47,358 bases of DNA from JAFGOG01 sp034429215 (GCA_034429215.1 DAOUGI010000026.1:1-47358), one strand, 5' to 3'. Counted from the first letter of the stretch, positions 23,411-31,305 are shown. The notes: generated by a model from the sequence alone, not told the origin. Numbers and translations: made by a program.

Positions 23411-23932
23411 ATGGACCTTTTTGAAGCGATCGAGGCAAGGCGGAGCATCCGCCGGTTCGACCCGGCGGCGGAGGTCTCAGCGGAGACGGTGGAACGGCTG
23501 TTGAAGGCGGCGATCATGGCGCCGAACGGCGGCAACCGCCAGCCGTGGCACTTTTACGTGGTGCGCGACGCAAAGCTGCGCGAGGGGCTGACCGCGGCGG
23601 CCCTCGGCCAGGGGTATATCAGCCAGGCGCCGGTGGCGATCGTGGTGTGCGCCGACGCGGACAAGTCGGGGGAACGGTACGGGCAGCGGGGCCGGGAGCT
23701 GTACTGCATTCAGGACACGGCGGCCGCGGTGGAGAATATTCTGCTGGCGGCGGTGGCGCTGGGGCTGGGGAGCTGCTGGATGGGCGCCTTTGACGAGGGG
23801 GAGGCGGCGCGGGTGCTGGGGCTGCCGGCGAACCACCGGCCGGTGGCGATCCTGCCGATCGGCAAGCCGGCGGAGGCGCCGGGGCGGCGGCCTCGGCAGG
23901 CTATGGGTGAGGTGGTGACGTATCTGGAGTGA
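23411..23932 (+). CDS. Nitroreductase-family FMN oxidoreductase
   Basis: A 173-residue protein starting MDLFEAIEARRSIRRFDP, with PNGGNRQPWHFYVV (FMN contact) and AVENILLAAVALGLGSCWMGAF, and ending in a short conserved strand before GEVVTYLE. These features fix it in the nitroreductase family, dimers that bind FMN and use NAD(P)H; natural substrates are usually unknown and include quinones, flavins and iodotyrosine-like compounds. The reading frame stays open far upstream, but the ATG at 23411 with the AAGAAAGAGG region ahead of it is the family start. It lies 23 bp after surE and may share its transcript. Confidence 0.88.
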   Translation: MDLFEAIEARRSIRRFDPAAEVSAETVERLLKAAIMAPNGGNRQPWHFYVVRDAKLREGLTAAALGQGYISQAPVAIVVCADADKSGERYGQRGRELYCIQDTAAAVENILLAAVALGLGSCWMGAFDEGEAARVLGLPANHRPVAILPIGKPAEAPGRRPRQAMGEVVTYLE

Positions 23933-23934
23933 TT

Positions 23935-23971
23935 TAACCACAAAGGACACCAAGGCAACAAAGGTTGTGGT
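23935..23971. repeat. Dispersed repeat, copy 1 (TAACCACAAAGGACAC core)
   Basis: TAACCACAAAGGACAC (23935-23950) starts three bases after the nitroreductase stop and recurs exactly at 31201-31216. Here the arms ACCACAA (23937-23943) and TTGTGGT (23965-23971) can form a hairpin. Confidence 0.85.
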
Positions 23972-24005
23972 CACTCGGGTTGGGAATATGGGGTTGGATC
24001 AGGCC

Positions 24006-24106
24006 AGACCTGTCAGGTTTTGCGTTTTCCAAGCGCGGCAGGGCCTTGAGAAAGCGCGCGCCGCCAAGCGGGGTAACAGGCCAAAGACACAAAACCTGAC
24101 AGGTCT
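24006..24106. repeat. About 100-bp element with 17-bp inverted ends
   Basis: AGACCTGTCAGGTTTTG (24006-24022) is exactly inverted at 24090-24106, enclosing 67 bp. Each arm contains the near-palindrome ACCTGTCAGGT. No reading frame of note lies inside. The layout fits a miniature inverted-repeat element or a large cruciform structure between the nitroreductase and the HELTH-protein gene. Confidence 0.75.
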
Positions 24107-24166
24107 CGATTGAAACCTGGCGCTCGGAATAAGATGCGTTTGCCCTGAGGTTATGTGCCAGGAGCC

Positions 24167-24195
24167 TTGCCGCTTTGCCCCTCTCGTGATATAAT
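24167..24195 (+). promoter_or_regulatory. Promoter of the HELTH membrane protein gene
   Basis: TTGCCG (24167-24172), 17-bp spacer, TATAAT (24190-24195), 44 bp before the ATG. Confidence 0.75.
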
Positions 24196-24239
24196 ATGCC
24201 CCGGTCTTTCGGCACCATCTCGGAGCACTATTAAGGAAG

Positions 24240-25058
24240 ATGGGCAAACTGCTGCGGTTCCTGCTGCTCATGATAGCTCTCCCGCTCGCCTACGCCCTCG
24301 TAGTCGAAGCCTATCTCTTTCTGCGGGCCGACATTGCCCTCGGCAGCATCCGCTGGTTCCTCTATGGCTTTATCCCCACCTTCTTCATCTACTTGCTGCT
24401 GACCCTGGACGACGGCCCCAACATCGTCTTTATCAATACGTTCCGGCACGAGCTAACCCATGCGTTCGTCTCTATCCTGTTTTTCCAGTTTCCTATCGTT
24501 TTCACGATCGACCTCCGCGAGTGGCTGAAAGCCCGGCGAGTCAGACATCGCGTCGCGGCCCGGCCGTCCACCCGTCGCCGGCGGTCGGTCCGTCGCCTCA
24601 AGATCAGCGAGTTCGTCGTGGGGGGAACCGGCCCGGCCCGCGGTGACTTTTTGAACGCATTGGCCCCCTACTTTCTGCCGCTGTTTACCCTGCCACTGCT
24701 GCTGCTGAGGCCCTTGGCCCCAGGCTTTATTGTCAAGATCGTCGACGTCCTCATCGGCGCCACCTACGCGTTCCACCTCGTGACGGCCATCAAGGAGTTT
24801 GGCCCCCATCAATCGGACGTCACGAGAACAGGCGTGATCTTTTCGTACGTTTTTGTCATTGTCATGCACATCGTCTTTCTCCTCATCATCCTGCTCATCG
24901 CCAGCGGCAACTATGCCGGCATCGCCGCCTACTTTCGCGCCGCCTGGGCCCACGCCCAGGCGGCCTACGGCGTCACCCTGGCCTGGATCGACAACAGCCT
25001 GGCGCCCGCGCTCCGGCACCTGTGGGAGGACCTCCGCCCCGCGTGGGCCGGTGGCTAA
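24240..25058 (+). CDS. Integral membrane protein with HExxH-type motif (HELTH), possible membrane protease
   Basis: A 272-residue protein that I cannot place in a named family. Seen: hydrophobic helices at about 5-28, 38-56, 75-90, 145-165 and 205-225, a basic loop rich in Arg (about 100-122), and RHELTHAFVSILFF at 69-82, in which H70, E71 and H74 match the HExxH zinc motif at the edge of a membrane segment. A later GPHQSD could supply a third ligand. This layout is reminiscent of intramembrane or membrane-anchored zinc proteases such as the M50 group, but the usual second M50 motif is not evident. It stands alone with its own promoter and converges on the DUF4386 gene. Confidence 0.55.
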   Translation: MGKLLRFLLLMIALPLAYALVVEAYLFLRADIALGSIRWFLYGFIPTFFIYLLLTLDDGPNIVFINTFRHELTHAFVSILFFQFPIVFTIDLREWLKARRVRHRVAARPSTRRRRSVRRLKISEFVVGGTGPARGDFLNALAPYFLPLFTLPLLLLRPLAPGFIVKIVDVLIGATYAFHLVTAIKEFGPHQSDVTRTGVIFSYVFVIVMHIVFLLIILLIASGNYAGIAAYFRAAWAHAQAAYGVTLAWIDNSLAPALRHLWEDLRPAWAGG

Positions 25059-25148
25059 GTATCTATCCGAGAATTGTCACCCTGGGTCCGCTTTTTAAGG
25101 TCTATTCCAGGAGCATTACCATGCAGCTGAGCGGGGAGGGTTTTACCC

Positions 25149-25883
25149 CTATATAGTTTTCGCAGACAGAGAAGCGACTGCAGATGGATTGAATCCTTTA
25201 ACGATCAGCCAAACCGCCAGAACCATTTCCTGCAGACCGATAGGAGCCGCCAGAGGAATGTAGCTGGTAATGCGGTTACCGCTGAACAAGGCCAACACGC
25301 AAGCCACCATCATCAGGATGATCGCGACGATACCAAAGCCCGACAGCCAGCGGGGGATGAGCCGTGATTGGAAGAACAGGCAGTAGTACATAAATGCTCC
25401 CAGGCAGAAGGCGAACACCGCCACCAGCCCGGCATGGTCCCGTACGCTCACCAACGAATCGCCAATAGCCTGAAGCAAGCCACGATCAACAGCAGATGCT
25501 GACGTGAGCTGCTGGCCGGTTGTCAACAGGGACAGCAGGCACACGAGGCCGACCATGTAAAAGGCCGCCTCTATGGTCCTAAAGACGACAGATCCAAGGG
25601 CCAGACCCGCATTCCACTTTTTCAAGACCGGATACATCACGACGGCTATGCCGGCACATGCCAAGTGCGCGATGAGATAGAGCAGCGCTCCCGCGGCCAC
25701 CTGGTTTGCCTGTGCGGAGAACCGAGTGAGATAGTCCGCACCAGTCAGAGCGGGCATGAGTGACGCAGCCAAGAAATGTGTGACGGTCGCAATGATGAAA
25801 ATCACGCCTGTAATGACCGCAGTCTTGCGAAACGAAGGTTCTGCTTTGGGATTTACTCCGGTAGTCGATCTGTTTGTGCTCAT
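25149..25883 (-). CDS. DUF4386 family membrane protein
   Basis: A 244-residue protein with about six membrane helices. Seen: FRKTAVITGVIFIIATVTHFLA at the start, NQVAAGALLYLIAHLACAGIAVVMYPVLKKWN, and IPRWLSGFGIVAIILMM later, the order and motifs of DUF4386, whose function is unknown. It has a strong AAGGAG ribosome site. Its base composition is visibly less GC-rich than that of flanking genes, and a broken small gene lies just upstream, so the pair may have been acquired together. The HELTH gene converges from the other side. Confidence 0.82.
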   Translation of the reverse strand: MSTNRSTTGVNPKAEPSFRKTAVITGVIFIIATVTHFLAASLMPALTGADYLTRFSAQANQVAAGALLYLIAHLACAGIAVVMYPVLKKWNAGLALGSVVFRTIEAAFYMVGLVCLLSLLTTGQQLTSASAVDRGLLQAIGDSLVSVRDHAGLVAVFAFCLGAFMYYCLFFQSRLIPRWLSGFGIVAIILMMVACVLALFSGNRITSYIPLAAPIGLQEMVLAVWLIVKGFNPSAVASLSAKTI

Positions 25884-25917
25884 TTCTTTCTCCTTTTTTG
25901 AACGATATGGATGAGTT

Positions 25918-26091
25918 TCATTGAATTCGATGTGACTGATCCGCCTGACCGGGCTCGACAGGACTGACCGAGACCAATGGCATGCCCAAGTCGCGCACTT
26001 TTCTTAGCAGACCATGCAGCGCGGCCTGATCGACCACCGGGCCGGTTAAAAGCGTGTCGCCGTCCTCTTCCAGCGTGGTGGTCAGGCCCTC
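25918..26091 (-). pseudogene. Truncated gene for a small 'VVDQAALHGLL' protein
   Basis: On the minus strand the frame reads EGLTTTLEEDGDTLLTGPVVDQAALHGLLRKVRDLGMPLVS-like sequence (given here only in part: GPVVDQAALHGLLRKVRDLG), ending in IQ-stop at 25918-25920. This matches the C-terminal two thirds of a small protein family that is common in these genomes and often precedes membrane-protein genes. The N-terminal part is missing and an in-frame TGA (26092-26094) lies just before the conserved part, so the gene is broken or truncated. It ends 34 bp before the DUF4386 start. Confidence 0.7.
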
Positions 26092-26196
26092 TCACGTTAG
26101 GGTCCGCCCAGAAGGACACTTGGATGATCCAGAAGATTAACCATATATATTGGATGGAAGAAAAGACAAAAGGGCCGGATTCTTTCAGGGGTGTAG

Positions 26197-26225
26197 TTGC
26201 GCGCTGGTTTGAAAACGGGTATAAT
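26197..26225 (+). promoter_or_regulatory. Promoter of the branched-chain aminotransferase gene
   Basis: TTGCGC (26197-26202), 17-bp spacer, TATAAT (26220-26225), 36 bp before the ATG. Confidence 0.75.
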
Positions 26226-26261
26226 CGGGGGCAAGCAACGACGCTAAAGACAGGAGGGATC

Positions 26262-27182
26262 ATGCCCAAGTTCGCGATCTTTGAGGGACGGTTGGTGCCG
26301 ATCGAAGAGGCCAAGGTGAGCATTATGACTCACGCGTTCAATTATGGCACCGGCTGTTTCGAGGGCATCCGCGCTTATTGGAACGCCGACCGCGAGCAGT
26401 TGTACGTGTTTCGCCTGAGGGAGCATTTCGAGCGGATGCTGCGGTCGTGCCGGATCCTGCGCATTCAACTACCCTATACAGCCGAGCAGATGGCGGATAT
26501 GACGGTGGAGCTGCTACGCAAGGAGGGCTACCGGGAGGACGTGTACATCCGGCCGCTGGCTTACAAGGCCGACGCGCTGGTTGGGGTGCGGCTGCACGAT
26601 CTGCACGATCAGTTTTCGATGTTCGCCATCCCCTTTGGCCGGTATATCGAGAAGGAGGAGGGCGCCCACGTGTGCATCTCGAGCTGGCAGCGGGTGGACG
26701 ACAATGCGACGCCGGCCCGGGCCAAGATCACGGGGGCTTATATCAACTCGGCTTTTGCCAAGACGGACGCGGTGCTGTCGGGCTATGACGAGGCGCTGGT
26801 GCTGACGGCGACGGGCCACATTTCGGAGGGGAGCGCCGAGAATTTTTTCATGGTGCGGAACGGGAACCTGATCACGCCGCCGGTGACGTCGAACATTCTG
26901 GAAGGGATCACGCGGGCGACGATCATGGAGCTGGCCCGGGAGGAGATGGGGCTGCGGGTGATCGAGCGGAACATTGACCGCAGTGAGATCTATATCTGTG
27001 AAGAGGCTTTCCTGGTGGGGACGGGCGTGCAGATCGCGGCGATCACGCAGATCGAGCACCGGCCGATCGACTCGGGGGTGATCGGGCCGATCGTGACGCG
27101 GATACGCGAGCTGTATTTCGACGTGGTGCGCGGCAAGACGAAAAAGTACGAGCGGTGGTGCACGCCGGTGTACGCGGGATAG
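26262..27182 (+). CDS. ilvE: Branched-chain amino acid aminotransferase (class IV)
   Basis: A 306-residue fold-type IV PLP enzyme that interconverts leucine, isoleucine and valine with their 2-oxo acids. Seen: MTHAFNYGTGCFEGIRAY, the lysine-containing RAKITGAYINSAFAK (PLP Schiff base), ISEGSAENFFMVR and the LEGITRATIMELA segment. These fit the IlvE subgroup better than D-amino-acid aminotransferase or aminodeoxychorismate lyase. The start at 26262 is set by the AGGAGG site and the promoter; the frame runs further upstream without a start signal. It leads a possible run of four genes (12 bp, then two overlaps or near-overlaps), although the later ones are envelope genes. Confidence 0.9.
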   Translation: MPKFAIFEGRLVPIEEAKVSIMTHAFNYGTGCFEGIRAYWNADREQLYVFRLREHFERMLRSCRILRIQLPYTAEQMADMTVELLRKEGYREDVYIRPLAYKADALVGVRLHDLHDQFSMFAIPFGRYIEKEEGAHVCISSWQRVDDNATPARAKITGAYINSAFAKTDAVLSGYDEALVLTATGHISEGSAENFFMVRNGNLITPPVTSNILEGITRATIMELAREEMGLRVIERNIDRSEIYICEEAFLVGTGVQIAAITQIEHRPIDSGVIGPIVTRIRELYFDVVRGKTKKYERWCTPVYAG

Positions 27183-27194
27183 TGGGGTCGAACG

Positions 27195-28103
27195 TTGACG
27201 GCACGCGCTAGAGCTTCGTTGGGAGTGCCCCTCGGCCTGCTGTTCATGGCGCTGATCGCGGCTGTGGATTGGGCGCTCCTGAAGCGGCTGGTTCAGTACG
27301 ACATCCCCGCGCAGCAGATCAGCGTGCTGTCGGTGGTGATATGCCTGGTGGCGCTGGCGAGCGTGCCGGCGCTGGCCGGGCTGGCCTACCACACGCTGAG
27401 CTGCGCCACGCTCAGGTACCGGGTGGACCGGAACGGGATCACTATTATTAGGGCCGGGACGCAGCGGGTGATCCCGATCGGCGAGGTGCGGCAGATCCTG
27501 CCGGGCGACCAGATGCAGGGGGTGATCACCCACCGGCAGGGGGTGCGCTGGCCGGGCTATGAGCAAGGGACGGGGCGGATTCCGGGCGTCGGCGCGGTCC
27601 ACTTTTTCGCGACGCGGCCCTGGCCCGATCAGTTGGTGGTGCTGACGAACAGGCAGGCGTTCGCCATCTCGCCGCGCGCGCCGGAGCAGTTCTTGCAGGC
27701 GTTCACGACCCGCCGGGAGCTGGGCCCCAACCGGCAGGTGGAGGCGGAGGTGCGCCGCACGGGGTGGGTCACGTGGCCGCTGTGGACGGATCGAACGGCG
27801 TGGGCGTTGATCGGGGCCGCCGCGATCATCAACCTGGCCCTATTTGCCTACCTCAGCACCGGGTTCCCGGGCTTTGACCTGCAGATGCCGCTGCATTTCA
27901 GCAGCGATGGGCAGATCGACCGGATCGGCGGCAAGATAGAGCTGTTCAATCTGCCGATCATCGGGCTGTTCATCCTGGGGGCCAACCTGGCGGCGGGCCT
28001 GGGGCTTTACAAGTGGGAAAGGGCCGGCTCTTACCTGCTGTGGGGGGCGGCGGCCGCGGTCCAGGTGCTGTTCTGGGTGGCGACGCTCGGCCTGCTGCTA
28101 TGA
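27195..28103 (+). CDS. Membrane protein with PH-like and DUF1648-like parts
   Basis: A 302-residue membrane protein of unknown function. Seen: two N-terminal helices, a soluble part of about 120 residues resembling bacterial PH domains (LRYRVDRNGITIIRAGTQRVIPIGEVRQI...), then three C-terminal helices with LPLHFSSDG-like sequence (MPLHFSSDGQIDRIGGK), the motif of DUF1648. The frame opens with TTG at 27195, 12 bp after ilvE; a GTG at 27225 is another possible start, since no strong ribosome site marks either. Its stop overlaps the start of the next gene (ATGA), so the two are translationally coupled. Confidence 0.65.
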   Translation: MTARARASLGVPLGLLFMALIAAVDWALLKRLVQYDIPAQQISVLSVVICLVALASVPALAGLAYHTLSCATLRYRVDRNGITIIRAGTQRVIPIGEVRQILPGDQMQGVITHRQGVRWPGYEQGTGRIPGVGAVHFFATRPWPDQLVVLTNRQAFAISPRAPEQFLQAFTTRRELGPNRQVEAEVRRTGWVTWPLWTDRTAWALIGAAAIINLALFAYLSTGFPGFDLQMPLHFSSDGQIDRIGGKIELFNLPIIGLFILGANLAAGLGLYKWERAGSYLLWGAAAAVQVLFWVATLGLLL

Positions 28104-28933
28104 TCGAGCGGGTGGCATGGGGGCTGGCGCTCAGCGCGCTGATCGGCGGGCTGGCTTACCGGCGCCGGTCGCTGTCGGGCAGCGGGCTGCTCGGGGCGGT
28201 GCTGGTGGGGACGCCGATCTTGGGGTTGGGCGGCTGGGTGTGGGGGATGGTGCTCATTACCTTTTTCGTGTCGTCGAGCTGGCTGTCGCACTATCGGCAG
28301 GCGGCCAAAGAGGGGGTGGCGGACAAGTTCGCCAAGGGCAGCCGGCGCGACCTGGGGCAGGTCCTGGCCAACGGCGGGCTGGGGGCGCTGCTGGCGGTGG
28401 CATTCGCGATCAAGCCGGAGCCGCTGTTTTTCGCGGCGTTCCTGGGGGTGATGGGCTCGGTCAATGCCGATACGTGGGCCACGGAGCTGGGGGTGTTGAG
28501 CCGCGCGGCGCCGCGGCTGATCACGAGCGGTGAAGAGAGGCCGGCCGGCACTTCGGGCGGGGTGACGTGGCTGGGGGTGTGGGCCTCGGCCGCCGGGGCG
28601 CTGTTGATCGGGGCGATGGCGACGGCGCTGACGCAAGCGGCATCGCTGCTGAGGGGCGGCGGCTGGGAAGCGAGCGCGGTTACCTTTCCGCTGCTGGCGA
28701 CGATCGGCGGGGTGGCCGGCTCGCTGTTCGACAGCCTGCTGGGGGCGACGGTGCAGGGGGTCTATTTTTGTGACTATTGTGAAAAGGAAACGGAGCGCCG
28801 CGTCCACAGGTGCGGCCGGCCGACGCGCCTGGCGCGCGGCAGGGAGTGGCTGAACAACGACGTGGTAAACCTGGCGGCCTCGGCTGTCGGCGGGCTGACG
28901 GCCGCCCTATTAGCCTGGATTGTGTGGAGGTAG
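28100..28933 (+). CDS. DUF92 membrane protein (phytyl-phosphate-kinase-like / TMEM19 family)
   Basis: A 277-residue membrane protein with about six helices. Seen: SGSGLLGAVLVGTPILGLGGWVWGM, SSSWLSHYR, RDLGQVLANGGLGALLA, GSVNADTWATELGVLS, GTSGGVTWLGVWAS and GSLFDSLLGATVQ, which are the ordered signatures of DUF92. Plant VTE6 and some archaeal members phosphorylate isoprenoid phosphates; bacterial roles are not settled. Also seen: CDYC...CGRPTR near the end, a possible zinc-binding pair. The start is the ATGA overlap with the previous gene; the earlier part of the frame is shadow. Confidence 0.85.
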   Translation: MIERVAWGLALSALIGGLAYRRRSLSGSGLLGAVLVGTPILGLGGWVWGMVLITFFVSSSWLSHYRQAAKEGVADKFAKGSRRDLGQVLANGGLGALLAVAFAIKPEPLFFAAFLGVMGSVNADTWATELGVLSRAAPRLITSGEERPAGTSGGVTWLGVWASAAGALLIGAMATALTQAASLLRGGGWEASAVTFPLLATIGGVAGSLFDSLLGATVQGVYFCDYCEKETERRVHRCGRPTRLARGREWLNNDVVNLAASAVGGLTAALLAWIVWR

Positions 28934-28935
28934 CG

Positions 28936-29748
28936 ATGGCGGTACAGAGCCTGCTGACGCGGAAGCAAATTTTGCTGATCATTGGGGTGAACGCTGTTAT
29001 CTCGGCGGTGATCAGCCTGATCGTCGGGCTGCTGCTGGTGCGGCCGGCGCAGGTGGCCTCGACGCCGACGCCGACCAAGGCAGCGGCGGCGGCAACGCAG
29101 GCCGTGGCAGGGATCACGCCGACCGGGGCGCCGGTTGTCCACGTGGTGCAATCGGGAGATACGATTTCGGGGCTGGCGCTAAAGTACGATGTGCCCGAAG
29201 GGGATATCATCGCCGCCAACGACCTGCAGAACCCGAATTTCCTGCAGCTTGGGACGGAATTAAAGATCCCGGTGGGCGGATTGCCGCAGATAACGCCCAC
29301 CTGGACGCCGCAGCCGACGCCGACGGAGACGCCCCTCCCCTATGAGCCGCCGTCGGTGAACCAGACCGCCACGGCGCTGGCCGAGGCAGGGGTGACGGCC
29401 ACGGGCCTGCCGACTGTGCCGGCCGGGGAGAGCAAGGTGGAGATCACGGAGGTGATCTCGGCGGGGAACGCCGACCGGGAGGCGGTGGTCATTACCAACA
29501 AGGGCACGCAGCGGCTCGATATGAAGGGCTGGACCCTGAGCGACGCGGAGGGGAATAGTTATACGTTCCTCAATTTTGTGCTGTGGCCGGGGGGCAATGT
29601 GATGGTGAACACCCGGTTGGGGCAGGACGGCAGCCCTGCGGTCAATCAGTTGTACTGGGGCAAGCTGAAATCGATCTGGACGGCCGGCGAGGTGGTTACG
29701 CTCAAGGACACGGCCGGGGCGGCGGTGGCTACTTTTGTGGTGAGGTGA
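28936..29748 (+). CDS. LysM and lamin-tail (LTD) domain surface protein
   Basis: A 270-residue envelope protein. Domain order: short cytoplasmic start, one membrane anchor (about 12-36), a Thr/Pro linker, a LysM domain (about 68-112, VVQSGDTISGLALKYDVPEGDI...), a second Pro/Thr linker and a lamin-tail domain (about 165-270, with ITNKGTQRLDMKGWTLSD and FVLWPGGNVMV). LysM binds peptidoglycan or other N-acetylglucosamine polymers; bacterial LTD domains are beta-sandwiches on secreted or surface proteins. The start at 28936 follows GGAGG and lies 2 bp after DUF92. Confidence 0.88.
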   Translation: MAVQSLLTRKQILLIIGVNAVISAVISLIVGLLLVRPAQVASTPTPTKAAAAATQAVAGITPTGAPVVHVVQSGDTISGLALKYDVPEGDIIAANDLQNPNFLQLGTELKIPVGGLPQITPTWTPQPTPTETPLPYEPPSVNQTATALAEAGVTATGLPTVPAGESKVEITEVISAGNADREAVVITNKGTQRLDMKGWTLSDAEGNSYTFLNFVLWPGGNVMVNTRLGQDGSPAVNQLYWGKLKSIWTAGEVVTLKDTAGAAVATFVVR

Positions 29749-29806
29749 GGGGGAGGGTAGATTTCCCCCTGCAGCCCTACGGCTGTCCCCTGAAGGGGAT
29801 CTGCGT

Positions 29807-29822
29807 CACTGTACAGCGGTCA
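29807..29822. repeat. Dispersed 16-mer, copy 2 (CACTGTACAGCGGTCA)
   Basis: Exact second copy of the word at 20227-20242, in the same orientation, within the intergenic stretch behind the LysM gene. Confidence 0.85.
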
Positions 29823-29828
29823 CCCAAC

Positions 29829-29849
29829 CCTCTCCCCCAAGGGGAGAGG
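29829..29849. terminator. CCTCTCCCC/GGGGAGAGG hairpin between convergent genes
   Basis: A perfect 9-bp stem with CAA loop lies between the LysM gene and the convergent double-phosphatase gene. It lacks a T-run, and the same word is a common intergenic repeat in many genomes, so it may be a repeat rather than a true terminator. Confidence 0.5.
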
Positions 29850-29864
29850 AAGATTAGGAAGAGG

Positions 29865-31172
29865 CTATGGCAGGTGGCAGGTGTCGTTCAGGCACTGCAC
29901 CAGCCAGCGGTCACGGTCCCGGCCTTGCAGGCCGGGACTGTATTGTTGGTAGAGGTTGAGGCAGGCCGGCTCCTGGCAGACGCGCCAGATCTGGTCGAGG
30001 TCCAGCCCCAGCAGGGTGCAGGCCAGGACTTTGTTGACGATCTCGTGGCCGACGAGGACGAGCCTCTGGCCGGGATAGTCGGCAGCCACCTGGTCAAGAA
30101 GGGCCCGGACGCGGGCCTGGACGCCGGCCAGGCTCTCGCCCTCCGGAAACCGGACCCGGCCCGGCGCGGCGCGCCACTGCCGGTAAAGCTCGGGGTAGAG
30201 ATCGGCCGCTTGTGCATGGGTGAGGCCCTGGAAACGGCCATAGTCGATGTCCAGCAGGCCGGGGTGGGCCTGGACGGGCAGCCCCAGGCCGGCGGCGAGA
30301 GGGGCGACGGTTTGCCGGGCGCGGAGGAGGGGGCTGGCGTAGAGGGCAGCGACCGGGAGGTCCCGGCCGCGAGCCGCCCACCAAGCGGCCAGGGCCTGCG
30401 CCTGGGCCAGGCCGGTGTCGTCGAGCGGCAGGTCGGTGCGGCCGCGGAAACGCTCGCCGCCGGGGCCGGCGCCGGCGTTCCAGCCGGTCTGGCCGTGGCG
30501 GAGCAGGATGATCTGCACGCCGTCGCCCGCGGCGCGGGCGATGGCCGGGGTGAGGTGGCAGGTGTCGTTGAGGCCGGCGATGGTGAAGGTCCCGGCGGCA
30601 GGGTCATAGTCGAAGCGGCTCAGGTTGCACAGGTCCTGGCGCACTTGCCAGTGGGCGGCGTTGGGCAGCCCGGCCAGGGTGCAGGCCAAGATCCGGGTGA
30701 CGACCTGGTGGGTGACAAAGAGGAGCGTTTGTCCGTCGTCATGCCGGGCGATGGCGGCGCGGAGGGCGGCCATGGCCCGGTCGCGCAGGTCTGCGGTGGA
30801 TTCGCCGCCGGGGATGCGGGCGGTGAAGGGATCGCGGCGCCAGGCGCCGTACTGGTCGGGCCAGCGTTGGGCCACGTCGGAGTGGAGCTGACCGGCCCAC
30901 CGGCCATAGCTCATGCTGGTCAGGCCCGGCAGAGGCCGGACGGCCAGGCGGTGGGGGGCGGCGATGATCTCGGCGGTGCGGAGGGCGCGCTGCAATGGGC
31001 TGGAGTAGACGGCGGCCAGGGGCCAGCGGGCCAGGCGATCGGCGGTGAGGTGGGCCTGGGCGACCCCTTCTTCGGCCAGGGGCACGTCGAGCCGGCCGCG
31101 GAAGCGCTCGTCTTGCCCTTCGGCGGCGTTCCAGGCGGTCTTGCCGTGGCGGATGAGGATGATGTGGATCAT
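29865..31172 (-). CDS. Tandem two-domain histidine phosphatase (phosphoglycerate-mutase-like)
   Basis: A 435-residue protein built of two histidine-phosphatase domains in a row. Domain 1 (1-205): RHG at 8-10, YSSPLQRALRTAE, second His H155. Domain 2 (about 219-435): RHG at 225-227, YASPLLRARQTV, second His H376. Both end in the same LNDTCHL words, which points to an internal duplication. The acid usually found in the L-x-E/D-x-x-x-G position is Ser in domain 1 (S86) and Asp in domain 2 (D308). Members act on phosphosugars, cobalamin intermediates (CobC) or small phosphate esters; the substrate here is unknown. It is a lone gene. Confidence 0.88.
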   Translation of the reverse strand: MIHIILIRHGKTAWNAAEGQDERFRGRLDVPLAEEGVAQAHLTADRLARWPLAAVYSSPLQRALRTAEIIAAPHRLAVRPLPGLTSMSYGRWAGQLHSDVAQRWPDQYGAWRRDPFTARIPGGESTADLRDRAMAALRAAIARHDDGQTLLFVTHQVVTRILACTLAGLPNAAHWQVRQDLCNLSRFDYDPAAGTFTIAGLNDTCHLTPAIARAAGDGVQIILLRHGQTGWNAGAGPGGERFRGRTDLPLDDTGLAQAQALAAWWAARGRDLPVAALYASPLLRARQTVAPLAAGLGLPVQAHPGLLDIDYGRFQGLTHAQAADLYPELYRQWRAAPGRVRFPEGESLAGVQARVRALLDQVAADYPGQRLVLVGHEIVNKVLACTLLGLDLDQIWRVCQEPACLNLYQQYSPGLQGRDRDRWLVQCLNDTCHLP

Positions 31173-31200
31173 TGGGTTCCCTTTTCATTTGGAAATGATC

Positions 31201-31242
31201 TAACCACAAAGGACACGAAGGACTCTAAGGTGTGGTGTCCTT
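31201..31242. repeat. Dispersed repeat, copy 2 (TAACCACAAAGGACAC core)
   Basis: The 16-mer of 23935-23950 recurs at 31201-31216, just upstream of the double-phosphatase start. Here AAGGACAC (31209-31216) pairs with GTGTCCTT (31235-31242). The rest of the 254-bp intergenic stretch holds the next promoter and nothing else that I recognise. Confidence 0.8.
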
Positions 31243-31305
31243 GGAGGGTATTCTAGCCCGAGGAGGGGAAGATGTCAAGGGGATATGGGGCCGCGGAGCG
31301 AGGTG

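Noticed and set aside
25977..26261. N-terminal extension of the branched-chain aminotransferase
   Set aside because: The family starts at 26262, where an AGGAGG site and promoter lie; the upstream frame overlaps the broken small gene.
29583..31256. 557-codon plus-strand frame opposite the double phosphatase
   Set aside because: Gly/Ala-rich shadow frame; the minus-strand protein has paired catalytic motifs in both domains.
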